Source: Ustulina deusta (Eukaryota; Ascomycota; Sordariomycetes; Xylariales; Xylariaceae). Taken from it: a stretch of DNA of 64,000 bases. The translations under genes were made by a program, and so were the position numbers. Numbering within the stretch: position 1 is the stretch's first letter; every line of letters starts with the position of its first letter. The stretch covers positions 1,364,001 to 1,428,000 of the forward strand of contig JAJNNX010000002.1 of NCBI GenBank assembly GCA_023159155.1, written 5' to 3'. A model generated the notes under the pieces. The model was not told the DNA's origin, searched no databases, and saw only the letters and a program-made list of their open reading frames with translations. Shown piece after piece: positions 1-11,885 of the stretch.

Positions 1-985
1 AAGCCTCCCTACCTCCCTACCTCCCTTCCAATCTGCGCCTCTTACCTCGGCTGATTGGCATCGGTATCTACCTACCTAGGTACTTAACTTAGGTAGGGCA
101 CACAAATCAGCGGAGGAGGGTCGGCGTGTTGATGTCATCGGTCGCAGTGCATATGCATAGGTATATTATACTGGTACGCGCATATGCGTGCGCACACACG
201 CAGGTGGGTAGGGACAGCTCGCGACCCCTAGAAAAAAGGTTGAGGATGCGGCTGTCGCAGTATGAAACCTAGATCTGGGGGTTATTTGTTCCTCATTCTT
301 CTTCGCCCTCGACTAATCAAGACCTATTTGGACGAGACGTCTCTCATCATTCTCTTTTATGGTTGACTGACGTGTGCTCATATTCTCTCTGCCAATGCTA
401 ATAGACACACAACATGACATGGCGAAAGATGGTGCAGGTACCTGTGCATCGGTATGCATGAACTCGGAAAAATCATAGTACTCACAGGTAAATACTCCGG
501 ATTGGTTTTCTTCGTTATTTTGAGTGCTGCTGCTGAAAGAACTTGGCTAAGTCTTGAAGCAAGCCGTTTCTACCTACTCAGTACATTCTAAATCACTCCA
601 TTGCCCCCCCTCCCCCCCCCACCCGAATTCCCGTGGTCTCTTATTTTATTTTTTTTGCCCCGTGGATTAAATCTAAGATACTAATAGTACAATGTGGTAC
701 CAAACCAGGCGCGAGAATTGTTCTTTCATCGTAACGTCGTTCACAACGTGCGTCCCATAGCGTTCGTTGACATCGTCATTGCGATGGTTAAAATATAATA
801 CAGGTCATAGTGGACTTCAACCAACTTTATCCTTCTAACCCCATCCGAAAGGGGTGTTCGTGATCGGGACAATCATCTCGCTGAGCGGCGTACCCCAATA
901 TTGGACCAAGATCGTTCGGCCTTGCACCTAATTTCAATGTGAACTTCCGAGGAGACACCTAAGCTGTAGAGCGAAACCCTCTTCG
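1..985. other. Intergenic region, left edge to bub2 3' end
   Basis: No coding signal was seen. The stretch has TACCTA/TAGGTA runs near 64-98, a C-rich/T-rich patch at 605-656 and the presumed 3' flank of the minus-strand bub2 gene. Nothing else is recognised. Confidence 0.6.
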
Positions 986-2536
986 TCACAAGGCATGATT
1001 GACAATCTCCTCGTACACGTCATTAGGTATCATTTTGATGATAGCCAACGCATGGGCTTTGATCTGGTCGGCATGCAAAGTCGGGAATGATCGCAGTAGT
1101 TTATTAGGACTGCATAACGCGGTTAGCATTGGCGGCTCGATAACAATAAGAAAGCGGACAGCAGCTGACCTTGAGGAGCCGAGCAATTCGTTGCGCATCA
1201 TGATCAGCTGAGCGACGATGCAGAGAATGTTCAGGTGCGGCCCGTAAGCAAACAGGAAATCCCATAATCGCAATACCTCTGGCAGAGGGGGTGTACAAGC
1301 ACACAGTGTCAGTACTGACGGAAAGGCGTATATCTCTGCTGAGAGGCCCTTCGAGGTGAGATAGAGGCTCAACTTGGTGTCTACGATGCTCAAAACCTTA
1401 TCTACGAGCGCAAGACCGCGGTGTACACCATCCATAGCACCCCGGATATAGCCTGGACATTCCTTGGTAAGGAGCTGATGAAACGCTACGAAGGCCTCAG
1501 CCTCGCTACGGGCAGCATATAAGAAGGGAGCTGCTAGCACGTTCATGCCCTGCACATAAGTCCCCGGCTCAGCAGCATTCGAGTCGGACCCTTCCGTCGT
1601 AAGTGTAAGGGCGCGGGCGCGACTCCTTGCTGCTGGTGACGATGTAATCACCTGCGACATGTCGCTGCGGGCGGGGCTAGCACTATTGCTAGCAGGGAGC
1701 GACTGTCGACTGCTAGACGGACGACGCTCTTCCTTGGAATCATGCAGCATCCAAGCAACCGCATTCAGCAGTCGGATCAAGCTAGCCTCACTGACACGGC
1801 GACGGAAGAGCGGATCGGTGGTCAGGGTTCGAAATGTGTCGTTGCGGATTTTGGAATAAGCGGGAGAAGCGCCGCGGTGAACGAGCTTGAGGTATTCGTC
1901 GGTCGTCAGGACAGGGGCGTCGAGCAATATCAGCCAGATGTATATTCGACTAGAAGACTAGGTGAGGGAGATGGTGATTAGCTTTGTGACTGCAGAAGAC
2001 TCCCCGTTTGCGCAAACACGCGGATGCGGACAGATAGATCTCACCATGCCGTCCATATCGCTCTTTATCCCCTGATCCAATACCTTGAACCGCATGTTTA
2101 TGAGGGCGCTGCCCACATCGTCATCAGGCGGGCCGTCTCTGACCAGCCTATCCAAGCTCAACGCGTCGGCAGCCGACGAAGTCCTGCTCAGCGCAGTGCG
2201 CTTTGCATGCAGGGACGCGGACGAGCTTGCGGTACGGAGATTGGGGGGGTTGGCACTGCCGCTGGCGTCGGAGTTGGCCCTGTGTCTCTGCGGTGATCGA
2301 TTGAGGGCCTGACGGCGGGTTGGAGAGATGTCTCTCGAATGGGCGTCTCGAAGCTTTTGCTGTGTGAGTACCATGGATGAGCTACTGGAGATCTTCGTGG
2401 CGGCGCCGAGGTTATGCGCCGATTGAAGCTTGCGCAGGGTCCTCTGTGTTCGTGGCGTGAGAGGAGTCTGAAGGTCAATACCGAGGGGAGACGGTGCGAA
2501 GAGGGTCGGGATCGCGTCCCTCGTTGGACTCGGCAT
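986..2536 (-). CDS. bub2: Bub2/Cdc16-type TBC-domain GTPase-activating protein
   Basis: Two exons, 2536-2045 and 1957-986, are joined by an 87-base GTGAGA...CTAG intron in phase 0, giving about 487 residues. The splice rebuilds the TBC core: an IRYL-like strand (ALINMRFKVLDQGI) ends exon 1 and SSSRIYIWLILLDAPVL opens exon 2. The arginine-finger motif KIRNDTFR (R207) and glutamine-finger motif YVQGMN (Q300) are both present, as expected of a TBC GAP. In yeasts Bub2/Cdc16 with Bfa1/Byr4 inactivates the Tem1/Spg1 GTPase at spindle poles and delays mitotic exit or septation; that role is family knowledge. Compared with the roughly 300-residue yeast proteins this one has a Ser/Pro/Arg-rich N-terminal extension of about 140 residues and a Ser-rich insert (about 238-296) between the two fingers. 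The start at 2536 is the first ATG of the open frame; a shorter start is possible. Confidence 0.88.
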
Positions 2537-5500
2537 CTTCGCTCTCGTCTTTGTCTTTTCTTTTTTGCTTGCGCTTTTTGCCTTGCGAGCTACTCGATAG
2601 TGGTGGTTTCGATTGAAGCGTGCAGGCGACTGTCAATGAAATACGGACATTATGCGGTATGATGCGAGCAACGTGAACTTTGAATTCTGACGTCGCTCAG
2701 CTGCTCTGAACGTGTTACTGTTAAAGACGAGGTTGGGTGAACAGGTGGTGGGACCCCTCACTTGACTTACTTAGGTTAGTTACTTACTGGGGTACCGGGG
2801 CAACCTACCAACCAGGGTCCTACCGCGACTCAAAAATTAAGCAACGCGTTGTGTTGCGTCAGGTTAGTTGAACTACATTTATCCCGGATATGAAAAACTT
2901 TGGGATGATTAGGTAGGTACGGAGCAGCATGTATGGATTCCCGTCAATTACCCTATCGATACCTAGTTATTCTAATAAAGCATATAGTGTTTCATTCCAA
3001 GACTGTTATTTTGGGCCTTTACGATGCTATACTTGTATACTATTAGAACAAAATACACCTACATGCTTATAAGTACCTACAGTCTGTAGGTAAAGTAGGC
3101 GAAGTAGGTATGTAGGCGGGAACGTACCTAGCCTACTAGATACTCGTACATACCGACGTAGTTATGTAGCACAGAGGTAGGGTAAGTTATACTGTTAGTA
3201 AACATGAGGGCACTCCTCAATTAGAAGTGATACCGTAAGTTAGCATCAATTTTCGCTTCGCAAAGGAGACTACCTACTTACATGTAGTAAATCTGACCGC
3301 GCATGGAAAGTCTATTTTGGGTATTGCAAGTCTCCTCTAGGCACCCGATTCGACAAGGCGATAATCCCCGTGCTTGGTTGAAGTTGTTACAGCTGATAAA
3401 CTGGGATACACTGTTATCATCGGTGTTATTTTCGTCTTTTCTAACAGCATGAATCTGAATTTGGTCACGATAACAAAGCAAACTCTAAGTAGGTAGTAAG
3501 TAGAGTTGTCTTTCCCGGCCTAGATGATCATCGCCGTTCAAAAACGGACTCGAATGGCTGTAATGTATTCGATATTAGTCTCCTTTCCCCCTTATTAGCT
3601 GAAAGAGTCAGCGGTAAATGATACCCGAACGGCATCTCTTTTACCAAGGCATAAGACCTCGCGATAAGCTTTAAAAGGACCGAGAAGGATTGAGATATGA
3701 CAACATGATGCCCAGCTGCTTTCTTCTCCAACCTTCGTAGTATACCGATTCACTCTGCCGAAGGGCAGATTATCCCAACACTTAAAACTCCTTGGTTTGG
3801 CGAGACAACGTTACCAGTCAGGCAAGAACATGCAGGCTTGACTTAATGACGATATTAAGGTTAACGGGTCGTCTGACCAAACATACCCCCCAAATACGGG
3901 ACCGAGTATCCCGGTCCATCTCCGAGAGTGCTCTAGGCCCCAGGTCTCCACAGTCAAGATAGAGAAAAGACGCTGCACGTAGCCACTGCAGACATACCAG
4001 CGACAGACCTATCCTAAAGAGGACACGTATCACTGGGATCGTTGCTAAGGACTCAGCTGAAAAAATAGCAAATGTAGACCTGGATCACGTATCTGTCGCA
4101 TAGTATCCAGCCCCAAGCAGAGTTTTTTAAGATCGTCATTTTCTGGTTTGACACCACGACATTTGACGACATCTTCAAAGAGGACGATCTATGACCAAGC
4201 GGTCACACGTAATCGATGGCTTCGAGCCGGCGCCGGGCACTACGCCAAGAGTGGAGGGCCGGGCAGAGGGCACGGTGTCGCGGTTCCCCGTTTGGAGGGG
4301 ACCGAAACGTTGCATAGTTAGTTACCGCGACACTATTGAGCAGTCTGGCCGTCTTCATGGAATTATCGCATCGTCACCTTCAACTAGAAGGTATGCAATC
4401 CCTTCAACAACCCTGCTCGGCAATGGCGAGACCAACCATGTACGTCAAACCCGGTTCTTGTAGTAGTATCGTTCACACTCTAGAGTTGAGGGATAATGAT
4501 GAAGAAATCGCGACTGCGGTGGCCTGGACAGCAGATATAAAATCCTGGCCCACATATTAGATATTGCGCTGCACGATATTCGATTCGCAAGGATGCCTCA
4601 ATATAACAGTAAGCTTATTGATAAGGTTAGTCAACTTGATGAGAGATTAAAAGAGACTGCAGAGCTTCATCACCCTAACGCGCGTCGATACTAAAGTAGT
4701 AGCACCGACAAAGAGGTGGACCATGAGTAAAGTTGAGTCAAAAATAAGCGCGAACTGTCAGGCCAAAAAGGAGAAAACGTGTGGCTTTAGGTGGGACTTC
4801 AAATCGCCGAAGGGAGCGCAGTGGGGTAGACTGTGGCAGGGGAAGCAATGACATCAATTTCAGCCTCAATCACACCATCGACGCTCGGACCAGGTCGATG
4901 TTGGCTAATGGATATGATTGGTCAGTTGTGCTGTCTATTGCCCAATGTGGCAGGAGTTTTGGGGGTGTGAACAGAATTTAAGAAGGGCAACCAACCTGCC
5001 AAGTAACCAGGCTAATACTGTCCAGCTCCTGGGGACCAAGGCCTCCCTATTGGACTCTCTTAGTCTTGAGTATGCTGTATCTAGTATGAATACTGTAGGT
5101 ATTCGTGTATAGGATGTAACGTTTGAGTCCTTAACATTGCGAACTAAGATCTAGATTTCAGGCCAAACCTCAACATCACGTATTTTCGTTACACCATCTC
5201 CTCCGCCTCTGCACCGCGCTACGCCGCGCTACACCACGATGCTGTATGTAGTATGGGTAGATACTACCTAGGTATGTATGCATACCATTTACACTACACA
5301 TGGATGGTCTGTACACCGTACGCATCCAGTACTGTTGCGAGTAATACACTAGGCCCTGAACGGCAAAGAGGAAATGGCGCCATAGAGGGTCACCTACAAC
5401 GGTGGAGGCCAATCCGGCGATTTACAGTACATATGACGACGACTCTGGGTTGGAGAAGAATAACACGCAAGACTGGAGTATAGATGACATGACGGTTGAT

Positions 5501-5947
5501 CACCCTTGTATAGGTAACTAGCTCTCCCAGCTTGAAAGGCACGGATACCTATTCTGTGCTTCCAACCCGCCGCTTATCAACAAGCCACATGGTACGGCTG
5601 ACGTTACCATAAGGACAGTTCCATCCGGCGTAATCTAGGTCTGTACATGGTTGCTTTTCGGATCAATCATACCTTATTCCGTTCACTACCATCGTTTCTC
5701 GGCAAAAAGCTTGTCTTGACGTTGTGGCTGCCTGGCGTTTGAAGGATTCAAAGTGCTATATTTGAGGCTTGAGCACGCCATTCCCCCGGCTCGCCCTTAG
5801 CCAACCAGACGCGACTTGGCGTTCAGGTCTCATGTTCTGCATGATCACACGGCGCGCTACAAGCAATACAAAGTCGACTCACCTCGTTTGCCCATCACCT
5901 TCGTCCTTGTCGCATCCATATTGCCAGAAAATCGCCAGAATATCGCT
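2537..5947. other. Intergenic region between bub2 and the sulfate permease
   Basis: About 3.4 kb between divergently transcribed genes. It has many TAGGTA-type runs (for example 3060-3160) and no ORF that looks like a protein. It should hold both promoters; the CYS3-like palindrome at 5374 is annotated separately. A 6-bp inverted repeat, ATGGTA (5589-5594) and TACCAT (5605-5610), lies nearer the permease and is of unknown meaning. Confidence 0.55.
5374..5383 (+). promoter_or_regulatory. CYS3-type sulfur-control palindrome upstream of the sulfate permease
   Basis: The decamer ATGGCGCCAT fits the published Neurospora CYS3 bZIP consensus ATGRYRYCAT at every position. It lies about 565 bases upstream of the permease start. 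In Neurospora cys-14 is activated by CYS3 under sulfur limitation through such sites, so position and gene agree. A perfect match by chance in 2 kb is expected at about 3%. Binding is inferred, not shown. Confidence 0.55.
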
Positions 5948-8594
5948 ATGCCTTCACGGAGGCAAGTAGGCCATGGCTTGGCCAGCGCCCTTGGCATCAA
6001 GCTCGCTGAGCCCGAGACCGAGAGAGTCGCTAGAGGAGAGTCTGTCTTCTCAACTCAAACTGCAGACTCTTTCTTCGAAGAGCAGCCAACAGTCAGAGAA
6101 GTTCTAAAAAGCATCATACCCACGAGGAAGGGCATCCTAGACTACCTCTTGTCATTGTTCCCGTTTCTATCGTGGATTGGCTTCTACAATCTTCAGTGGT
6201 TCACCGGTGACCTCGTTGCAGGTGAGTCTCTCACGGCACGACCACCATGTGCTCTGATGCTGATAATATTCCAGGCATAACAATAGGAGCAGTTGTCGTT
6301 CCTCAGGGGATGGCGTATGCTAAACTTGCTGAACTCCCCGTGGAATTTGGCCTATATTCCTCATTCGTCGGTGTTATCATCTACTGGTTCTTCGCCACTT
6401 CTAAAGATATCACTATCGGGGTATGTTGCCCGATTCCAAATATGGCTCTTCTGTTGTTAACATTCCGCGTTTAGCCTGTCGCCGTCCTTTCTACTGTCAC
6501 AGGCACAGTCGTTAGCAACGTCATTGCCGCACATCCCGAGTACAAAGATGTGCCATGGGTTATTGCTTCAGCACTCGCTGTTATCTGCGGCGCAATCGTG
6601 CTCTTTATCGGTCTGATACGATTTGGCTGGATTGTCGAGCTGATCCCTGTGGTCTCACTCGCAGCCTTCATGACAGGCTCGGCCATTAACATCGCCGCCG
6701 GACAAGTACCTGGGTTGTTTGGTATCACTGGTTTCTCTACGAGAGACTCGACATATCTCGTCATTATCAACACTCTGAAGGGTCTACCCAGAACGAACTT
6801 GAACGCAGCGATTGGTCTCACTGCCCTCTTCTTACTCTATTTCATCAGAAATACGTGCAGCTGGGCCGCCAGGAAGTATCCAAATCGCGAAAAACTCTTC
6901 TTCTTTTTGAATACACTAAGGTCAGTTTTCGTGATTCTGTTGTATACCCTAGTCAGTTGGCTAGTAAACATGCATCGTCGAAAGTCGCCAGCCTTTACTA
7001 TTCTCGGCACAGTCCCACGAGGTGAGTAAACTCGAGAGGTTCCAACGCTCCATGACAATTAGCTGACTGACTTTTAGGATTTACCCATGCTGCTGTACCA
7101 ACGATCAACACCGCTATAATCAGTTCGTTCGCAAGTGAAATCCCGGCCACTGTCATTGTGCTCCTTATTGAGCATATCGCTATTTCGAAATCGTTTGGTC
7201 GAGTCAATAATTATAGAATCAATCCATCGCAAGAGATGGTGGCAATCGGAGTGACCAATGTAATTGGACCTTTTCTAGGTGGATATCCCGCTACCGGTTC
7301 CTTCAGTCGAACGGCCATTAAATCGAAGGCCGGCGTCAGAACTCCATTCGCCGGTGTCATCACAGGAGTGATCGTTCTTCTAGCCATCTATGCGCTGACG
7401 GCGGTATTCTTCTACATCCCTAATGCCGCGCTCGCAGCCGTCATTATTCATGCTGTTGGTGACCTCATAACTTCGCCTAACACTGTGTATTCGTTTTGGC
7501 GTATCTCGCCCTTGGAACCCATCATCTTCTTCATCGGTGTCATCGTTACCGTTTTCACGACAATCGAGATAGGCATCTACACGACCATTTCGATCTCGTT
7601 CGCTATATTCCTTGTGCGAAATCTCCGGGCAAAAGGTACATTCCTCGGCAGAGTTCAGGTACACTCTGTCGTTGGTGACCATATCATTGGCAACGATAAC
7701 CGGGCGGCCGGCGAGTACGGCACCTTCAAACCCGACCCCACCCTTGATGCTCCCACCCGCGGCGTATTCCTTCCGATTGACCATCAGGATGGCTCCAACC
7801 CCGGGATTGAACTGACGAGCCCATATCCCGGCATCTTCATCTACCGCTTCTCCGAACTGCTGAACTACCCCAGTGTCAGCAGTACAATGGAATACCTGGT
7901 AGAATATATCTTTGCCCACACGCGTCCCACGACTCTAAACTCTTTTGGTCGACTAGGCGATCGGCCATGGAATGATCCGGGCTCGAAAAAACCCGAGGAG
8001 GAGAATACAAACCTCCCTACGCTTAAGGCTATCATCCTCGACTTTAGCTCTGTTAATAATGTTGACGTGACATCGACGCAAATGCTCATCGACGTCCGGA
8101 ACCAGCTAGACCGATACACGGCACCGGATGTCGTGGACTGGCACATAGCGTGCATCTCCAACCGGTGGACGAAGCGGGCGCTCGTGTCAGCGGGCTTCGG
8201 GTACCCCGCGGTGCGCGCAGACGGCGCACACTCGCGCTGGAAGTCCATATTCAGCATCGCCGAGATCGGCGGATCCGAGTCCGCAGCGGCCACCGCGGAG
8301 CGCGAGGCGAACGAGAAAGAGCTCGTGGCCGCGCAAATCCGGGCCGAGGACACCGAGGCTGGGCGATCCGAGGTAATTCAGCACAGCGGCGCCTCCAGCA
8401 TCTCAGTCTCGGATTCCATGTCCAAGGCAAAGAACCCTGATCCCAAGTCGCCTCGGAAGGCTGTCGTGCATGGTGTTAACCGCCCCCTGTTCCACGTCGA
8501 TCTGACAAGCGCCCTGCAGAGCGCCATTGCGAATGTGGAGGCTCGAAACGAGTTCGAGAGGCAACGTGGGAGCGGTTCCAGGGCCGCCCCTTAA
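5948..8594 (+). CDS. SulP-family sulfate permease (CYS-14 type)
   Basis: Four exons, 5948-6221, 6275-6420, 6475-7021 and 7078-8594, give 827 residues; all three introns (53, 54 and 56 bases) have standard GT-AG ends and keep frame. The start is the ATG of MPSRRQVGHGLA, which I recall as typical of Neurospora CYS-14-like permeases; upstream in-frame codons look non-coding. The protein is a plasma-membrane SulP anion transporter importing sulfate. The SulP signature (ITIGAVVVPQGMAYAKLAEL) sits near residue 92 and is followed by many hydrophobic segments to about 500. A cytosolic STAS domain spans about 570-700 (LDFSSVNNVDVTSTQML at 643-659). A charged, Ala/Glu-rich tail follows. Length fits the family, about 780-830. 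A CYS3-like site lies upstream. Whether it is the cys-13 or cys-14 paralogue is not certain. Confidence 0.93.
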
Positions 8595-8857
8595 GTGCCC
8601 AGGAAAAATCCACGGTAAGCTTTATAGCTTCATCCGCGGACTATAGTTTCAGGTACCCAATCCTCTGCGTGTCGCAAGGAGCGAAAGCCGCCGCCGAGTA
8701 CTTCGTGGATATCTATATATATATATACTACTACCCTCAGAGGGTAGGGCAGGATGTTGACAGCCTGCCTGCTCTGTTTATATTGCAAGGCAGTACTATT
8801 TCCGTAGGAGCGTAGTGTTAGGGTCATATGTGTGCGGAGGCGCTGTCGATACGCCTG

Positions 8858-8876
8858 TTTTTTTTTTTTTTTTTTT
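8858..8876 (+). repeat. Poly-T tract
   Basis: Nineteen consecutive T residues about 260 bases past the sulfate permease stop codon. It is read directly from the sequence and prone to length error. Confidence 0.9.
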
Positions 8877-9533
8877 AGCTAGAAGACTGGACCAGCAGTT
8901 TCCATATACCCACGTAGCATAATCTTAGTCAGTTCCGAGTAAGAGGTCAGAGAAACCTCCACAAGCAAGCCAGTGCTCTGGTATCGTGACGCTTGTGATG
9001 ATTTATATACCGAGTTCAAACATGAATCTTCGTTTATTCGAGCTTATATGTCTACGACTACTGGAATGTCTAAAACATGTCTCGAGGAACAACATGCACG
9101 GAGAATGCCGCGAATAGATATAGCATTTGTAAGGGCACCTAGGAGAAGGGGAGAAATTAGATACCTGTACGTACCTTGAGCATAACGTCTCCTTCGCCTA
9201 GTGTCTTTCCGTCACACCACTGCACTCGTTAACGCGAGATGCAACGGTGCGCAACATACTTGGGACATAGAACGCTTGACGGGATATATGTCATAGCAAC
9301 ACTACCAAAAGAAAACCTCCTCGCGGCCGACGTCGTTCTGCATCACCATTATTAAATCATCATCATATGAATTCCATTGCCCTTAAATTTCGTTATTTTA
9401 AGACTTGCACTACCCACCTATATATGTATGTAGACCGAGCGGGCCGAACCCGCCGCTAGGGCTGCCAAGGGAAGCGAAGAGGTGGGCTAGCGGTCCAGCG
9501 AACCAGTAGCACTATTCTCATAGGTAATACGAG

Positions 9534-9569
9534 CACACACACACACACACATCTATATATATATATGAG
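9534..9569. repeat. CA then TA dinucleotide microsatellite
   Basis: A (CA)n tract of about 19 bases is followed by a short (TA)n tract. It is intergenic and read directly. Confidence 0.9.
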
Positions 9570-10457
9570 TAACAAGGTGGTCATATTTTCGTCATATTTT
9601 TGTATCCCTCTCGACTGTTTGGCGCCGAATAAACCACCTCATCAGCATCGGAACCGAACAATATGCGACAGACAGAAATAGTAAAGAGAGGGAAAATAGA
9701 AACAATAAGGCAAGAGGGGGACCCCATTCTCAATTGGCTGCCTTGAAACTTTTTTTTTTCTCGCGGTGGGTTGAGGTAGCCGGCAGGCTGTGAGATGGTC
9801 GCGCGCACACAAAATTTTGCTTGAGGGAGGGCTGAAAGTAAGCAACTCGAAGGAGGGTTGTATTACCGATCTCATTATTGCTCGAAAATAGCTGCATACC
9901 TACCTAGTTTTAAGGAAGCTCGTGAAATCTAGGCTCCTTACTCGGCTCTGAGGTTGAGACAGCATGATGGATGGGACAAGATAATGGAATTGCAAGGTGT
10001 CCTTTTTCAATGAAAAAAAAAAAGATATTTATAGAAGGGAATTATGAGACGCCATGTTTCATTGCTGACCTAAAGCGTGTGTTTTATCTAGTTTCTTCTA
10101 TACTACACATTGTAATCATGACTGATCGTGTCATCAAGACACAATGGGAAAATTGGGAGCCAAATGGAGTAAAAGTAGTGGGTGGAGACCAAGTCCCAGG
10201 ACAACATAAGCTTCCAGAGCTGATTGTCGATTGGTCATTCAAAAGAGAGAAAGACAAGGTAACTATGAAAGACTGACAAGAAAGGAAATTAGGTGATTGG
10301 CATGGGGAGTAGTCCGTGTCTAAGTCTTCGCTCACGGTTTCCTCGAGAATAGCCGGCTCGAGAAAAGACGTGATGACTTAGGTCTGCCTAGATTAAGATA
10401 GTCCACATTTGCGCTTCTCGTGGGGTGGGAGTAGGTTGTGCCGTGACGTGTACATGC

Positions 10458-11885
10458 TTATCTAACACGTTTTGGATAGCGGTCGCTGTCCTGACTTGTA
10501 CGCTTCCTAGAGCTCTCTGTGGGTTCGGATTCAAATCTTGAGCTTGCACCGTGCAAGCGAGAGATGATATCTCTGAGTTTATTGCAATAGGACAGAGGAG
10601 CGTTGGTGTTGGCGAGTGTTCGTTCAATCCGACTAAGATCAGGCAACAAGTGGTTGAGAAACTCTAACTGAAGCTCGTCCAAGATGTCGAGGATGAAATT
10701 ATGGGTTGACTTGACTATAAGTTCGTTGCAGAGGTTGATTTGCCTTGTGTCCATCCGTTGGCCCTCGCTGTGACTATCACTGTCGTCTCTACTGCGCATT
10801 AGGGAGTGATCTTCATTGCGACTGACGACTTGATCTAGTATGTAGACCAAGGTGTTGGCTGCGGCACGGCAATCAAAGCTGTCGAGCTCCCTCTCAGAGT
10901 AGGTAATGATAGACTTGATTTGCTCCAAGATGTCTTTGAGCGTCTTATAACACCACTGCGGATTTTTCGACAGCTCGACCCTTCTTAGATCCGAGGCCTT
11001 GACATAAGTATCAAAAGCATCCAGCACAGCGTCAGCCCGGTCCCGGAATCGCCTGAACCGAGGATTAAGCGGTTCATGGTTTCGCATCGAAGCCAGGAAA
11101 TATGAAAGAAGTGAGTCGTTTTGTAGCAGCATGCGGAAGATGGTTTCTTCGAGGTCGCCCTCCTTCACTACTCCCCTTCCCACAGTCTCGCCCGTGAGGT
11201 CTGGCCGGTACTGTTCGACGGGACTTCCGGATAACGTGGCGAGAATCTCGCGGGCTGTCTGAATCCTGTGAGGCCTGGGCCTTGACGACTCGCCAGCCAT
11301 AATGTTGCACCGCAGGCCATCGGCCAATACATCGAGATGAAAATCAGAGATGAAGTCGCAAACATTACCATGCTCCGTGGTGTATCCGTCTATTTTCCAG
11401 GTGTAAGGATCGCGTTGCAATGGGACTAGTTGACTCAATATCTGATCGCAGAGCCAGAGCGTGTGGCGACAGGGATATTGAAGGCCAACGCCCCTCTCAT
11501 CTTGTCGGCATGAGCAGCTAGGACCGTCGTAAGGACTGTTGCCGCAGGGGGCTCTGACGTGGTATTCCATGGTTTCTGAGATGAGGAAAACGTAGTGTTG
11601 TCCTCGAGGTGAGCAGCCACGCAATGAGAGTTTTGAAGGTGTACCCAGAGCCCTGAAGACAGCGTCCTTCGGGTCTGGCTCAAGGTTGTGTATAGAATAT
11701 CTCATGCCAGAAGGGAATGTTGCTATGCCCGCCGTCTCGTCAAAGTCGATGCTCGTATCGGTATCCGACCTGGAGGCGAGTTCAGCCTCCTCCTCTTCCT
11801 CCTCACGCCGTCGGCCTTGGGAGCCGCTTGAGGTTGACATGCTTTCGAGATAAAGCCGACTCATGCGCTCAATGGGAAGGGACAT
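10458..11885 (-). CDS. SWIM-type zinc-finger protein of unknown role
   Basis: A single uninterrupted frame of 475 residues starts at the first ATG (MSLPIERMSRLYLES). A second Met at residue 8 is an alternative start. Residues 124-141 read CSC, 12 residues, then CRH: a CxC-x12-CxH pattern that fits the SWIM zinc-finger consensus, which binds DNA or protein partners in several families. Before it lie an acidic run (EEEEEE, about 28-33) and a short beta-rich stretch (about 53-110). After it come about 320 mostly helical residues without a known domain and a basic, Ser/Arg-rich C-terminus (about 450-475) that could be a nuclear signal. I do not recognise the orthologue; Sws1 proteins also carry SWIM but are shorter, so identity with Sws1 is not claimed. 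Confidence 0.68.
   Translation of the reverse strand: MSLPIERMSRLYLESMSTSSGSQGRRREEEEEEAELASRSDTDTSIDFDETAGIATFPSGMRYSIHNLEPDPKDAVFRALGTPSKLSLRGCSPRGQHYVFLISETMEYHVRAPCGNSPYDGPSCSCRQDERGVGLQYPCRHTLWLCDQILSQLVPLQRDPYTWKIDGYTTEHGNVCDFISDFHLDVLADGLRCNIMAGESSRPRPHRIQTAREILATLSGSPVEQYRPDLTGETVGRGVVKEGDLEETIFRMLLQNDSLLSYFLASMRNHEPLNPRFRRFRDRADAVLDAFDTYVKASDLRRVELSKNPQWCYKTLKDILEQIKSIITYSERELDSFDCRAAANTLVYILDQVVSRNEDHSLMRSRDDSDSHSEGQRMDTRQINLCNELIVKSTHNFILDILDELQLEFLNHLLPDLSRIERTLANTNAPLSYCNKLRDIISRLHGASSRFESEPTESSRKRTSQDSDRYPKRVR

Larger units (their letters stand above)
8595..10457. other. Intergenic region 3' of the permease and the SWIM gene
   Basis: Convergent 3' flanks of about 1.9 kb with simple repeats (T19 at 8858, CA/TA tracts at 9534). 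Short ORFs at 9971-10276 (plus) and 10084-10335 (minus) overlap each other and show no recognisable motif. Confidence 0.5.

Noticed and set aside
1..3200. Dense TAGGTA/TACCTA runs considered as telomere or a tandem satellite.
   Set aside because: Units are irregular and scattered through all intergenic regions in the window; they do not form TTAGGG arrays.
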